Source: Sympetrum striolatum
Taxonomy: Eukaryota; Arthropoda; Insecta; Odonata; Libellulidae
Length of the DNA: 64,000 nt
Assembly: GCA_947579665.1 (NCBI GenBank)
Contig: OX388343.1
Location: 102,925,657 to 102,989,656 of the forward strand
Direction of reading: 5' to 3'
Shown: one piece after another, positions 1-10,688 of the stretch
Numbering within the stretch: the stretch's first letter is position 1
Layout of the letters: the number at the start of each line of letters is the position of its first letter
Translations under genes and position numbers: made by a program
The notes under the pieces: generated by a model
What the model saw: only the letters and a program-made list of their open reading frames with translations
Told to the model about the DNA's origin: nothing
Database searches by the model: none

Positions 1-66
1 GTTTTACCATAAAGCTAATTTAGTTTACTTATCACACGTTCATTGACCATATAGAAATTAGCTCAC

Positions 67-134
67 CTTTCTGGATCATTAGTGTCCGATATCCACTGCT
101 TTTCCATAGTAGTAGGCATCCAACACATGACACT
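67..134 (-). pseudogene. Exon-like segment at the unit start
   Basis: On the minus strand a frame reading TTMEKQWISDTNDPE ends with AGAAAG followed by GTGAGC, a good splice donor. The edge copy at 37479-37566 reads WISVNNNLE in the same place before GAG|GTAAGA, so the donor and the W-I-S block survive in both. A weak acceptor (TTAGCTTCAG) precedes it. The role is unknown. Repeats in every unit; in unit 2 the codon pair near 5428 differs. Confidence 0.35.
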
Positions 135-379
135 GAAGCTAACAATCGTTTTTTTTAGGTGGTTATACATTATGGCCAGTACGTTGAAAAAATTTCAAGT
201 CAGTGACACTTATGAAATATGGTTACAATTTGAATCCCCCATGAATGAATCAGTGAATGTATAATTAGGTATAATATTAGAAACATCTATATGTAATAGA
301 TAAGAGATGGATTAACAGATATAACTATAATTTGTAATCATCATTAAGTCATTTTTGATACACCACTTTGTGCTACCAG

Positions 380-535
380 TGCCTCAATGAGGCCATGGCA
401 GTGGACGATGATGCACAGTCGGACGAGACCACACTTGCCCTTGCAAACAAAGTTCCCAAAATGGCCTGTGGAAAAACTACATCTAAATCGTCGACCCATA
501 ACCTTTTGCCCAAAGCAGTGTGGAGCTTATGTTAA
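380..535 (+). pseudogene. Coding-like plus-strand segment in the array unit, exon 1 of 2
   Basis: After the acceptor-like CTTTGTGCTACCAG, a frame runs from 380 to a stop at 533-535. It reads CLNEAMAVDDDAQSDETTLA and continues through LANKVPKMACGKTTSK and LLPKAVWSL. Composition is richer in G and C than the surroundings, as expected of former exon sequence. A GTTAAA donor-like site at 531 would leave phase 1 and join the next segment in frame across only 36 bp, which is very short for an intron. Between units there are few changes: GAT/AAT (Asp/Asn) in units 4-7, CAG/GAG just upstream, and Ala to Val in unit 5. I do not recognise the protein. It could be a live exon amplified with the array or a relic; marked as pseudogene because no full gene is visible. 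Confidence 0.45.
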
Positions 536-566
536 AAATTTAATGTACTCAAACCAAACTAGCTAG

Positions 567-712
567 TCATACCCTATGCTCCGAAGGACTGGATACACAA
601 AGAATATATTTCAATGAATTTCTATGAACCGATTATATTTCCATTGGAAGTTGTATTGGAAATGGATACGTCGCCAATAAAGAATAGCAATTACAAACCT
701 GAAAAGGAATAA
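567..712 (+). pseudogene. Coding-like plus-strand segment in the array unit, exon 2 of 2 with stop
   Basis: Following CTAGCTAG, a frame reads IPYAPKDWIHKEYISMNF and then YEPIIFPLEVVLEMDTSP, ending KPEKE and TAA at 710-712. It looks like the acidic, hydrophobic-patterned C-terminus of a protein. It joins the 380-530 segment in phase if 531-566 is removed. Units differ by a synonymous CCG/CCA (units 4, 6 and 7) and by Tyr/His, with Ser/Leu and Lys/Thr changes in unit 4 only. No family is recognised. Confidence 0.45.
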
Positions 713-1785
713 TATTAATAAATGACTGATGAAAATTTTAAAACTTAGGTCTCATATTTTTCCTTAAGTAGATAATCAGCAACTTCCCGTTGATCAGTAT
801 TTCATGAGTAACTCCTAAACAATCAGTTATACTAAAATATCTTTCACACAAAAGTTATATTAAAATGCATTCTCTAAAACTTTTATAAATAATTGTATAT
901 ACCTAAGTATCAGATTAATTGAGATATTTTGCAAAAATCAGAAACGAGCCTCAAAAGTAGAGCTCGACTTCCAGCTAACCGATTTAAACCAGAAACTTAT
1001 CAACTCTAAAAACAGCAACCAAAGTACTATATATGAAATTTGACGGTGATAAAACAAATAGTTTTCATATTACAGTGCCCACAAAGAACATAATCACCTA
1101 CTTCCCATTTATCAGTATTTCACGAGTAACTCCTTACCAATCAGTGATAAAATAATCTGATGTGGCCAACACATGACTTTCTCCGTATTTATTGAAAACA
1201 GAAGCCTATCCCGGTAACATATAAATAACTCAAAAACAATCAGTGTTACGAAGAAATGATTTATACAAATGTTGTAGTAAAATACATTATCTATACCTTT
1301 TGTACGTAAACGTATATACCTAAATTGCATTTTGACAGAGATATGTATGAAAAACCTCCATTTCTGGATTAACAACAACTTCTGGTTAACCATTATTGAA
1401 GAATAATTCCTAAAAAATCAGTGTCACGAAAAAATGTTTTTACAAAAGTTGTAGTAAAGTACATTATCTACATTTTTTGTGCGTAAATGTATGTACCAAT
1501 ATTGCCTTCTTAAAGAGATATTTAAGAAACAAAAGTTTGCTCCGGATAAACCGCAACTTTCGGTTAAGCGATATTCACCTAAAACGTATCACCTTTTGGC
1601 ATTGTTAGGAAAATTCTAAATATATATTTTTAAAATGATCGAATAATTACTTATTAAGATAGAGCGCCCACAAACTTTTTAACCACAGACAGACATGTTT
1701 GGGAAAATAGCTAAAACATGATCTCTGGGCCCCAAACCATCTATTTCCGTCGATATCTGGAGGTCTAATTTTTTTGCGAATACAA

Positions 1786-1818
1786 TACTTTCTCTATACT
1801 ACGTATAGGGAGAAAGTA
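1786..1818. repeat. Terminal hairpin of sub-repeat 3
   Basis: TACTTTCTCTATACTACGTA followed by TAGGGAGAAAGTA forms a near-perfect inverted repeat, directly followed by AAAAT. It marks the end of one transposon-like sub-repeat and recurs in all units. Confidence 0.7.
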
Positions 1819-2165
1819 AAAATATGTTCAATACAGCAGTTGTAGAAAATTACATTTTCTAAAACAATAGCTCACACCTAAATATCATTTTTTTGAGATA
1901 TTTCACAGCAAAGAAAATTTGCTTCAAAGAATAAAAAAGCTCAACTTCTGGTTAAACGATTTGCTTCAAAAAATTATCAACTATGTCAGCACACCACAGT
2001 ATATATGTGAAGTTTGGTACTGATAGGGCTAATAGTTTTCTCGTTAGAGCGCCCACAAGCACACACAGACGCTGACATCGTTCCAAAAATGGTCAGAACG
2101 TATTCTAGGGACCCCAAAACATGCATTTCGGTTGAAATCTCGAAGTCAAATTTTTTCATGAAAAT

Positions 2166-2205
2166 TATACTTTCTATATACTATGAATATGGAGAAAGTA
2201 AAAAT
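2166..2205. repeat. Terminal hairpin of sub-repeat 4
   Basis: TATACTTTCTATATACTATG followed by AATATGGAGAAAGTA is a weaker version of the hairpin at 1786-1818 and ends the fourth sub-repeat. Confidence 0.55.
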
Positions 2206-2361
2206 CCAATTAGTAAGAAAGGAATTGACCCTAAAATACATTGTATATTGTATGTTGGCAATAACAAAAGTGTAAAATCTTCTACCGCTGATCAAAGAGT
2301 CTAAAAAATTTTGGTTACAGACAACCCATTGCCATTTTTCACTTCCATTATTTCATTGAAT

Positions 2362-2595
2362 TTAAGAAAAAGAAATCCAACAAAGCAAACCAAAAGACTG
2401 CTTAAATGTAAAGTAACCACAAGGATGATCATTGAAATAAATCAGATGTCCAGAATTACATCCCACAAACTTCGTCCATGATCTCCAATTGGAAATATTC
2501 CTATAACTATAATAAAATCTGCTAGTTAAGATGGCAGACATTGGCTGACTCAAGCATATTGACGAAATCATATTGCAACCTGTATAACAGAACAT
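2362..2595 (-). other. Open minus-strand frame of 77 codons, status unclear
   Basis: A frame with KFVGCNSGHLIYFNDHPCGY near its C-terminal third stays open in all units, with a single Ser/Ala replacement among them. CTGTTATACAG just inside its start could be a splice acceptor. Because array units are homogenised, conservation among them proves nothing about selection. It may be another exon of the minus-strand segment series or chance. Confidence 0.2.
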
Positions 2596-3095
2596 ATTGA
2601 CAGTAATTGCAATATTATATCTTAATATATATTATAACTCAAATAAGGCATGAAATATACATAAAAAATTATGATCTCCCAAAAATATTATGATCATGTA
2701 CCCCCAAATCGAGCATAGAGCAATGTGAAAGGAAAAGCCGGAGCAAAGATATTTTGAAAGGGGTGGATTTAACAGTACTTCAACAGAACGAACGGAAAAC
2801 CACAACAATTCAACAGAGGCAAACTGGAGCAAAGCATATGAAAAAAATTCCTGATATTCCCCATCATACCATCTAAATCTACTGTATCATACTTGAAACC
2901 CAATTACCTTATCATTACCGATTAAAAACATAAATTGACATGATATAACACCATCGAAAATTGATCAAAGAAATAATTAGGTCTTGCATTGTATTGGAAA
3001 ACTTAGAGACACATTTCAAAACAATGAATTGAAAACAATATATATATAATAAAATCTTACTCTGCAGCCACCCTTAAAGCACTCAGTGGCTGTCT

Positions 3096-3300
3096 TTATA
3101 CTTCCCTCGCCCTAAACAGGAGCCATCGAGAGGCCTCGTAAATGCTTCCAATAAATGTCTCCGCAACTTGGTGTCTCTCATAAGCAACTGTCCCATACTG
3201 TAGACTGTAGTGGTCCATATCCACCATTCTCCACTTTACTCCCAAGTTGCAGCACTCTGGAGCTTCTGGTATTATTTGAGGGACTTTCTGTGCATATTCT
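3096..3300 (-). pseudogene. Exon-like segment, terminal in its frame
   Basis: After the acceptor-like TTATTCATATAG, a frame of 67 codons begins EYAQKVPQIIPEAPECCNLG, continues with KWRMVDMDHYSLQYGTVAYE and ends in a TAA at 3096-3098. The preceding segment's donor at 3487 leaves phase 2, and AG plus the first base A here completes an Arg codon. A second possible exon overlaps: CCTGTTTAG then a frame ending TECFKGGCR before GCAGA|GTAAGA (about 3066-3117). In unit 4 one TAC is TAA (near 19171), breaking the frame. The protein is not recognised. Confidence 0.4.
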
Positions 3301-3486
3301 CTATATGAATAATAGGACAAACAAATAATATATTTATTATAATTATAAACGTCAATTGAAATTCCTGTAATAGCAGCAGATCATATTAGATGATTACACA
3401 GCTAGTAAACAAGGAAATTACAATTTTGAATGCAAAGTGCTAAACCTATATTGAAATGAGGATCTAATGAACGATAAAAGAGTTAC

Positions 3487-3566
3487 CTTAGATTATTCAA
3501 GAGGAGAGCCTGCACGAACCTTCCCAAACTAACCTGTAGTATCTGGTTCATCCATTTCTACCACAT
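3487..3566 (-). pseudogene. Exon-like segment with two possible donors
   Basis: Two overlapping readings exist. One runs DVVEMDEPDTT to CAG|GTTAGT (exon end 3534) after the acceptor-like AAAGCTGAG. The other reads NQILQVSLGRFVQALLLNNL to CTAAG|GTAACT (exon end 3487), which joins in phase to the 3096-3300 segment. Which one was used cannot be decided from sequence; both splice contexts are acceptable. Present in every unit. Confidence 0.35.
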
Positions 3567-3696
3567 CTCAGCTTTGTAGTAGGTGATGGTTATTAAGTCG
3601 AGATCATTATATACAGAATGACTTATCTTGCCAAAGCAATTGAGAATGTGCTGCTATTCCTATGCATTTTACAATTTTTCTCTTCCACAGGATGGT

Positions 3697-4040
3697 TTAG
3701 GTGGAGATTTTAAGGTAGTAACACCAGTAAACCTATATCAATAATGTACTTATTAACTCCCCATTCCTGAAAGGTTAGAAAAGAGACCATGAATATTCAA
3801 TTAAAATATTTAAATAATGAAATGTATTATTTTTTAATGATAATCAGTTACCAATATTAAAAAATACATTCTATATTCTTAAGAAAAACATACCTTTTTT
3901 GTCATCACCAATTGGGAAGGCATTGGAATCTCTCCATCCAACAATAATCTCAAATAAGATGCCATCTTCAAACCACATCCATTATCAAAACGTGTCACTC
4001 AATTTGAGAGGTCAGATCAGACCCTCTACATGAAATCTTC
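3697..4040. repeat. Internal duplication of the unit, copy a
   Basis: This block (from TTTAGGTGGAGATTTTAAGG through CCCTCTACATGAAATC) recurs diverged at about 4497-4845, spacing close to 800 bp. The duplication predates array expansion because every unit contains both copies with the same differences. Confidence 0.85.
3894..3978 (-). pseudogene. Duplicated exon-like segment, copy a
   Basis: The frame reads WFEDGILFEIIVGWRDSNAF then PIGDDKK, ending at AAAAAAG|GTATGT. Compared with copy b at 4694-4779, this frame shows two synonymous third-position changes (AGA/AGG, GCC/GCG) and Asp/Glu and Ile/Val swaps, while an overlapping frame (CGLKMASYLRLLLDGEIPMP) would acquire radical changes and a stop in copy b. 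That pattern suggests the GILFEIIV frame is the ancestral coding frame. The acceptor is uncertain; TTTGAAG inside the frame is one option. Function unknown. Confidence 0.45.
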
Positions 4041-4058
4041 AAGTTTTAGTCCCATAAT

Positions 4059-4490
4059 GGGCAGAACTTCTCCATCAAGAGAGGCAAAATGCCTCTCGGT
4101 GACGAGAATTGTATCTGCAAATGGTATCTCTCTTTTGATAGCTACCCGAAAGTCTTGAAGGGCAAAACATCTCAATCGGAATCCTGATCGTCGATGAGAA
4201 TATTATTTTGCCAAAGGTAGCTTTCTATTGAGTGATACCATGAGGTACGCAGACCCTCTTTCCATGGGCAGAACCTCTCAAACAGGAGAGGCGTTACACC
4301 TCCCCTGAAGAGAACTGTATTCTGAAAATGGTACCTTTCATTTGAGTGCTACCCCGTGGTACCCAGACCCACTCGATGGGCAGAATCTCTCGACCTGGGG
4401 GAGGCATCACACCACTCCATAGTGAGAATTTTATTCTGCTAGGGTAGCTCTCTTTTGAAGTTACCAGAAGACCAGTAGACCTCTCAGCAG
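4059..4490. repeat. Minisatellite of ~101-112 bp units inside the array unit
   Basis: Four degenerate tandem units begin with GGGCARAAYNTCTC at 4059, 4160, 4266 and 4378. Each contains GAGAGGC-like, GAGAAYTRTATTCTG-like and GGTAGCTCTCTTTTGA-like blocks. A fifth fragment (AGCTCTCTTTTGAAGTTACC) lies near 4850. It is a higher-order repeat nested inside a 5.3-kb tandem repeat. Confidence 0.75.
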
Positions 4491-4496
4491 GAAGGT

Positions 4497-4845
4497 TTAT
4501 ATGGAGATTTTAAGTTAGATATACCAGTAGACCTTTATCAATAATGTTTTTATAAGCACCCTATTCCTGAAAGTTTAGAAAAGAGACCATTAATATTTAA
4601 TGAAAAAATTTTCATCATAAGAATTATTATTTTCTAATGATAATCAGTTACCAATATTAAAAAATATATTCTAAAATCTTAAGAAAAACATACCTTATTT
4701 TTTCATCACCAACTGGGAACGCATTGGAATCCCTCCATCCAACAATAATCTCAAATAAGATGCCTTCTTCAAAGCGCATCCATAATCAAAATGTGTCACT
4801 CAATTTGAGAGGTCTGATCAGACCCTCTACATGAAATCTTCAAGT
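4497..4845. repeat. Internal duplication of the unit, copy b
   Basis: Diverged direct copy of 3697-4040, including the same exon-like segment and donor. The ~108-bp minisatellite lies between the two copies. Confidence 0.85.
4694..4779 (-). pseudogene. Duplicated exon-like segment, copy b
   Basis: Reads RFEEGILFEIIVGWRDSNAF then PVGDEKI, ending at ATAAG|GTATGT. One extra base before the donor puts this copy in phase 2 whereas copy a is in phase 1, so the two copies cannot both splice to the same downstream exon in frame. Confidence 0.45.
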
Positions 4846-5034
4846 TTTAGCTCTCTTTTGAAGTTACCAGAAGACCAGAAGTCCTCTCCATATGGGTACC
4901 TATAAAACAATAGTTGTTAATTATGGCCTTAAAATATATGAATCATTTTGTCCAATTTTATTTAGATATTTCCAAAGTATTCTAGGCTGAAACATATTTA
5001 CTCTAAAATTTATAACCCTATGTTGATTCATTAC

Positions 5035-5182
5035 CTCGAAAGTCCTGTTAATATGAGGAAGAAGTAGTCAGTTTTCCCTGTGCGTATCCAACAACATCCA
5101 AAGATTTCTAATTTCTCTGTCCCCAGCTGCTCGGGTTCAATAAACATAGGTATTGCATTGCTTAGTCCCACATTAAGTTGAC
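5035..5182 (-). pseudogene. Exon-like segment with strong donor
   Basis: The frame reads QLNVGLSNAIPMFIEPEQLG, TEKLEIFGCCWIRTGKTDYF and FLILTGLS, ending TTTCGAG|GTAATG. The diverged edge copy at 37103-37250 is also open over the whole length with the same donor, which is better evidence for former coding than conservation inside the array. Just upstream a different frame (ENAGEDRKFALVEVNL) is open up to this segment. The protein is not recognised. Confidence 0.5.
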
Positions 5183-5277
5183 CTCAACTAATGCAAACTT
5201 ACGATCTTCACCTGCATTCTCATAGGATTTGTTTGCTTTTGTTTACCATCTCTTTCTAATGCAATCTATGTTTATTA

Positions 5278-5346
5278 TATCTCTGCTGAAAGTAAAGCTT
5301 CAAATGCACTCAAATATTTATTATAGTCTTCAAGCTTTGGATTAAG
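5278..5346 (-). pseudogene. Exon-like segment spanning the unit junction
   Basis: The frame LNPKLEDYNKYLSAFEALLS runs across the junction to AEI and TAA. The edge copy at 37343-37426 reads LYGKINPKFENYNKYLSAFE, then ALFAAEIQ and TAA. Only the edge copy is open upstream through LYGK; in array units one extra C in AAAACTTAAT shifts that part. This suggests the array form is the damaged version. Confidence 0.4.
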
Positions 5347-8300
5347 TTTTACCATAAAGCTAATTTAGTTTACTTATCACACGTTCATTGACCATATAGA
5401 AATTAGCTCACCTTTCTGGATCATTAGTTTCCGATATCCACTGCTTTTCCATAGTAGTAGGCATCCAACACATGACACTGAAGCTAACAATCGTTTTTTT
5501 TAGGTGGTTATACATTATGGCCAGTACGTTGAAAAAATTTCAAGTCAGTGACACTTATGAAATATGGTTACAATTTGAATCCCCCATGAATGAATCAGTG
5601 AATGTATAATTAGGTATAATATTAGAAACATCTATATGTAATAGATAAGAGATGGATTAACAGATATAACTATAATTTGTAATCATCATTAAGTCATTTT
5701 TGATACACCACTTTGTGCTACGAGTGCCTCAATGAGGCCATGGCAGTGGACGATGATGCACAGTCGGACGAGACCACACTTGCCCTTGCAAACAAAGTTC
5801 CCAAAATGGCCTGTGGAAAAACTACATCTAAATCGTCGACCCATAACCTTTTGCCCAAAGCAGTGTGGAGCTTATGTTAAAAATTTAATGTACTCAAACC
5901 AAACTAGCTAGTCATACCCTATGCTCCGAAGGACTGGATACACAAAGAATATATTTCAATGAATTTCTATGAACCGATTATATTTCCATTGGAAGTTGTA
6001 TTGGAAATGGATACGTCGCCAATAAAGAATAGCAATTACAAACCTGAAAAGGAATAATATTAATAAATGACTGATGAAAATTTTAAAACTTAGGTCTCAT
6101 ATTTTTCCTTAAGTAGATAATCAGCAACTTCCCGTTGATCAGTATTTCATGACTAACTCCTAAACAATCAGTTATACTAAAATATCTTTCACACAAAAGT
6201 TATATTAAAATGCATTCTCTAAAACTTTTATAAATAATTGTATATACCTAAGTATCAGATTAATTGAGATATTTTGCAAAAATCAGAAACGAGCCTCAAA
6301 AGTAGAGCTCGACTTCCAGCTAACCGATTTAAACCAGAAACTTATCAACTCTAAAAACAGCAACCAAAGTACTATATATGAAATTTGACGGTGATAAAAC
6401 AAATAGTTTTCATATTACAGTGCCCACAAAGAACATAATCACCTACTTCCCATTTATCAGTATTTCACGAGTAACTCCTTACCAATCAGTGATAAAATAA
6501 TCTGATGTGGCCAACACATGACTTTCTCCGTATTTATTGAAAACAGAAGCCTATCCCGGTAACATATAAATAACTCAAAAACAATCAGTGTTACGAAGAA
6601 ATGATTTATACAAACATTGTAGTAAAATACATTATCTATACCTTTTGTACGTAAACGTATATACCTAAATTGCATTTTGACAGAGATATGTATGAAAAAC
6701 CTCCATTTCTGGATTAACAACAACTTCTGGTTAACCATTATTGAAGAATAATTCCTAAAAAATCAGTGTCACGAAAAAATGTTTTTACAAAAGTTGTAGT
6801 AAAGTACATTATCTACATTTTTTGTGCGTAAATGTATGTACCTATATTGCCTTCTTAAAGAGATATTTAAGAAACAAAAGTTTGCTCCGGATAAACCGCA
6901 ACTTTCGGTTAAGCGATATTCACCTAAAACGTATCACCTTTTGGCATTGTTAGGAAAATTCTAAATATATATTTTTAAAATGATCGAATAATTACTTATT
7001 AAGATAGAGCGCCCACAAACTTTTTAACCACAGACAGACATGTTTGGGAAAATAGCTAAAACATGATCTCTGGGCCCCAAACCATCTATTTCCGTCGATA
7101 TCTGGAGGTCTAATTTTTTTGCGAATACAATACTTTCTCTATACTACGTATAGGGAGAAAGTAAAAATATGTTCAATACAGCAGTTATAGAAAATTACAT
7201 TTTCTAAAACAATAGCTCACACCTAAATATCATTTTTTTGAGATATTTCACAGCAAAGAAAATTTGCTTCAAAGAATAAAAAAGCTCACTTCTGGTTAAA
7301 CGATTTGCTTCAAAAAATTATCAACTATGTCAGCACACCACAGTATATATGTGAAGTTTGGTACTGATAGGGCTAATAGTTTTCTCGTTAGAGCGCCCAC
7401 AAGCACACACAGACGCTGACATTGTTCCAAAAATGGTCAGAACGTATTCTAGGGACCCCAAAACATGCATTTTGGTTGAAATCTCGAAGACAAATTTTTT
7501 CATGAAAATTATACTTTCTATATACTATGAATATGGAGAAAGTAAAAATCCAATTAGTAAGAAAGGAATTGACCCTAAAATACATTGTATATTGTATGTT
7601 GGCAATAACAAAAGTGTAAAATCTTCTACCGCTAATCAAAGAGTCTAAAAAATTTTGGTTACAGACAACCCATTGCCATTTTTCACTTCCATTATTTCAT
7701 TGAATTTAGGAAAAAGAAATCCAACAAAGCAAACCAAAAGACTGCTTAAATGTAAAGTAACCACAAGGATGATCATTGAAATAAATCAGATGTCCAGAAT
7801 TACATCCCACAAACTTCGTCCATGATCTCCAATTGGAAATATTCCTATAACTATAATAAAATCTGCTAGTTAAGATGGCAGACATTGGCTGACTCAAGCA
7901 TATTGACGCAATCATATTGCAACCTGTATAACAGAACATATTGACAGTAATTGCAATATTATATCTTAATATATATTATAACTCAAATAAGGCATGAAAT
8001 ATACATAAAAAATTATGATCTCCCAAAAATATTATGATCATGTACCCCCAAATCGAGCATAGAGCAATGTGAAAGGAAAAGCCGGAGCAAAGATATTTTG
8101 AAAGGGGTGGATTTAACAGTACTTCAACAGAACGAACGGAAAACCACAACAATTCAACAGAGGCAAACTGGAGCAAAGCATATGAAAAAAATTCCTGATA
8201 TTCCCCACCATACCATCTAAATCTACTGTATCATACTTGAAACCCAATTAACTTATCATTACCGATTAAAAACATAAATTGACATGATATAACACCATCG

Positions 8301-10688
8301 AAAATTGATCAAAGAAATAATTAGGTCTTGCATTGTATTGGAAAACTTAGAGACACATTTCAAAACAATGAATTGAAAACAATATATATATAATAAAATC
8401 TTACTCTGCAGCCACCCTTAAAGCACTCAGTGGCTGTCTTTATACTTCCCTCGCCCTAAACAGGAGCCATCGAGAGGCCTCGTAAATGCTTCCAATGAAT
8501 GTCTCCGCAACTTGGTGTCTCTCATAAGCAACTGTCCCATACTGTAGACTGTAGTGGTCCATATCCACCATTCTCCACTTTACTCCCAAGTTGCAGCACT
8601 CTGGAGCTTCTGGTATTATTTGAGGGACTTTCTGTGCATATTCTCTATATGAATAATAGGACAAACAAATAATATATTTATTATAATTATAAACGTCAAT
8701 TGAAATTCCTGTAATAGCAGCAGATCATATTAGATGATTACACAGCTAGTAAACAAGGAAATTACAATTTTGAATGCAAAGTGCTAAACCTATATTGAAA
8801 TGAGGATCTAATGAACGATAAAAGAGTTACCTTAGATTATTCAAGAGGAGAGCCTGCACGAACCTTCCCAAACTAACCTGTAGTATCTGGTTCATCCATT
8901 TCTACCACATCTCAGCTTTGTAGTAGGTGATGGTTATTAAGTCGAGATCATTATATACAGAATGACTTATCTTGCCAAAGCAATTGAGAATGTGCTGCTA
9001 TTCCTATGCATTTTACAATTTTTCTCTTGCACAGGATGGTTTAGGTGGAGATTTTAAGGTAGTAACACCAGTAAACCTATATCAATAATGTACTTATTAA
9101 CTCCCCATTCCTGAAAGGTTAGAAAAGAGACCATGAATATTCAATTAAAATATTTAAATAATGAAATGTATTATTTTTTAATGATAATCAGTTACCAATA
9201 TTAAAAAATACATTCTATATTCTTAAGAAAAACATACCTTTTTTGTCATCACCAATTGGGAAGGCATTGGAATCTCTCCATCCAACAATAATCTCAAATA
9301 AGATGCCATCTTCAAACCACATCCATTATCAAAACGTGTCACTCAATTTGAGAGGTCAGATCAGACCCTCTACATGAAATCTTCAAGTTTTAGTCCCATA
9401 ATGGGCAGAACTTCTCCATCAAGAGAGGCAAAATGCCTCTCGGTGACGAGAATTGTATCTGCAAATGGTATCTCTCTTTTGATAGCTACCCGAAAGTCTT
9501 GAAGGGCAAAACATCTCAATCGGAATCCTGATCGTCGATGAGAATATTATTTTGCCAAAGGTAGCTTTCTATTGAGTGATACCATGAGGTACGCAGACCC
9601 TCTTTCCATGGGCAGAACCTCTCAAACAGGAGAGGCGTTACACCTCCCCTGAAGAGAACTGTATTCTGAAAATGGTACCTTTCATTTGAGTGCTACCCCG
9701 TGGTACCCAGACCCACTCGATGGGCAGAATCTCTCGACCTGGGGGAGGCATCACACCACTCCATAGTGAGAATTTTATTCTGCTAGGGTAGCTCTCTTTT
9801 GAAGTTACCAGAAGACCAGTAGACCTCTCAGCAGGAAGGTTTATATGGAGATTTTAAGTTAGATATACCAGTAGACCTTTATCAATAATGTTTTTATAAG
9901 CACCCTATTCCTGAAAGTTTAGAAAAGAGACCATTAATATTTAATGAAAAAATTTTCATCATAAGAATTATTATTTTCTAATGATAATCAGTTACCAATA
10001 TTAAAAAATATATTCTAAAATCTTAAGAAAAACATACCTTATTTTTTCATCACCAACTGGGAACGCATTGGAATCCCTCCATCCAACAATAATCTCAAAT
10101 AAGATGCCTTCTTCAAAGCGCATCCATAATCAAAATGTGTCACTCAATTTGAGAGGTCTGATCAGACCCTCTACATGAAATCTTCAAGTTTTAGCTCTCT
10201 TTTGAAGTTACCAGAAGACCAGAAGTCCTCTCCATATGGGTACCTATAAAACAATAGTTGTTAATTATGGCCTTAAAATATATGAATCATTTTGTCCAAT
10301 TTTATTTAGATATTTCCAAAGTATTCTAGGCTGAAACATATTTACTCTAAAATTTATAACCCTATGTTGATTCATTACCTCGAAAGTCCTGTTAATATGA
10401 GGAAGAAGTAGTCAGTTTTCCCTGTGCGTATCCAACAACATCCAAAGATTTCTAATTTCTCTGTCCCCAGCTGCTCGGGTTCAATAAACATAGGTATTGC
10501 ATTGCTTAGTCCCACATTAAGTTGACCTCAACTAATGCAAACTTACGATCTTCACCTGCATTCTCATAGGATTTGTTTGCTTTGTTTACCATCTCTTTCT
10601 AATGCAATCTATGTTTATTATATCTCTGCTGAAAGTAAAGCTTCAAATGCACTCAAATATTTATTATAGTCTTCAAGCTTTGGATTAA
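5346..10688. repeat. Array unit 2 (5343 bp)
   Basis: Two single-base deletions relative to unit 1, near 7287 (AGCTCACTTCTGG instead of AGCTCAACTTCTGG) and near 10581 (one T fewer in GCTTTGTTTACC). It shares the ACAAATTTTTTC and CTAATCAAAG variants with unit 4. Confidence 0.95.

Larger units (their letters stand above)
780..2210. repeat. Four degenerate tandem copies of a transposon-like repeat inside the unit
   Basis: Segments at about 780-1100, 1110-1390, 1395-1825 and 1826-2210 share an ordered set of motifs: AATCAGTGTTACGA, AAAGTTGTAGTAAA, ACATTATCTA, GAGATATTT, CAACTTCTGGTTAA, and in the last two GAGCGCCCACAA with a CACAGACAGAC tract. The last two copies are fullest (~400 bp) and each ends in a hairpin followed by AAAGTAAAAAT. 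The first two are truncated. This resembles the 3' tail of arthropod mobile elements ending in a palindromic TACTTTCTC...GAGAAAGTA; the family assignment is inference. No transposase or reverse-transcriptase frame is present. Confidence 0.6.
1..5345. repeat. Array unit 1
   Basis: This is the reference unit for the sub-features below. To find the same feature in unit k, add 5345, 10688, 16033, 21378, 26723 or 32068. Phase was chosen so that the window start is unit start; the true unit boundary is arbitrary. Confidence 0.95.

Noticed and set aside
82..264. A 60-codon plus-strand frame in most units
   Set aside because: It starts at GTG, not ATG, overlaps a better-supported minus-strand exon-like segment, and has low-complexity composition.
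1112..1393. A 93-codon minus-strand frame repeated in all units
   Set aside because: It lies wholly inside the decayed transposon-like sub-repeats, is rich in I/F/Y/K, and its persistence is explained by array homogenisation.
2014..2304. A 96-codon plus-strand frame in every unit
   Set aside because: It spans the hairpin-ended repeat and its terminal palindrome, so it is a chance frame in repeat sequence.
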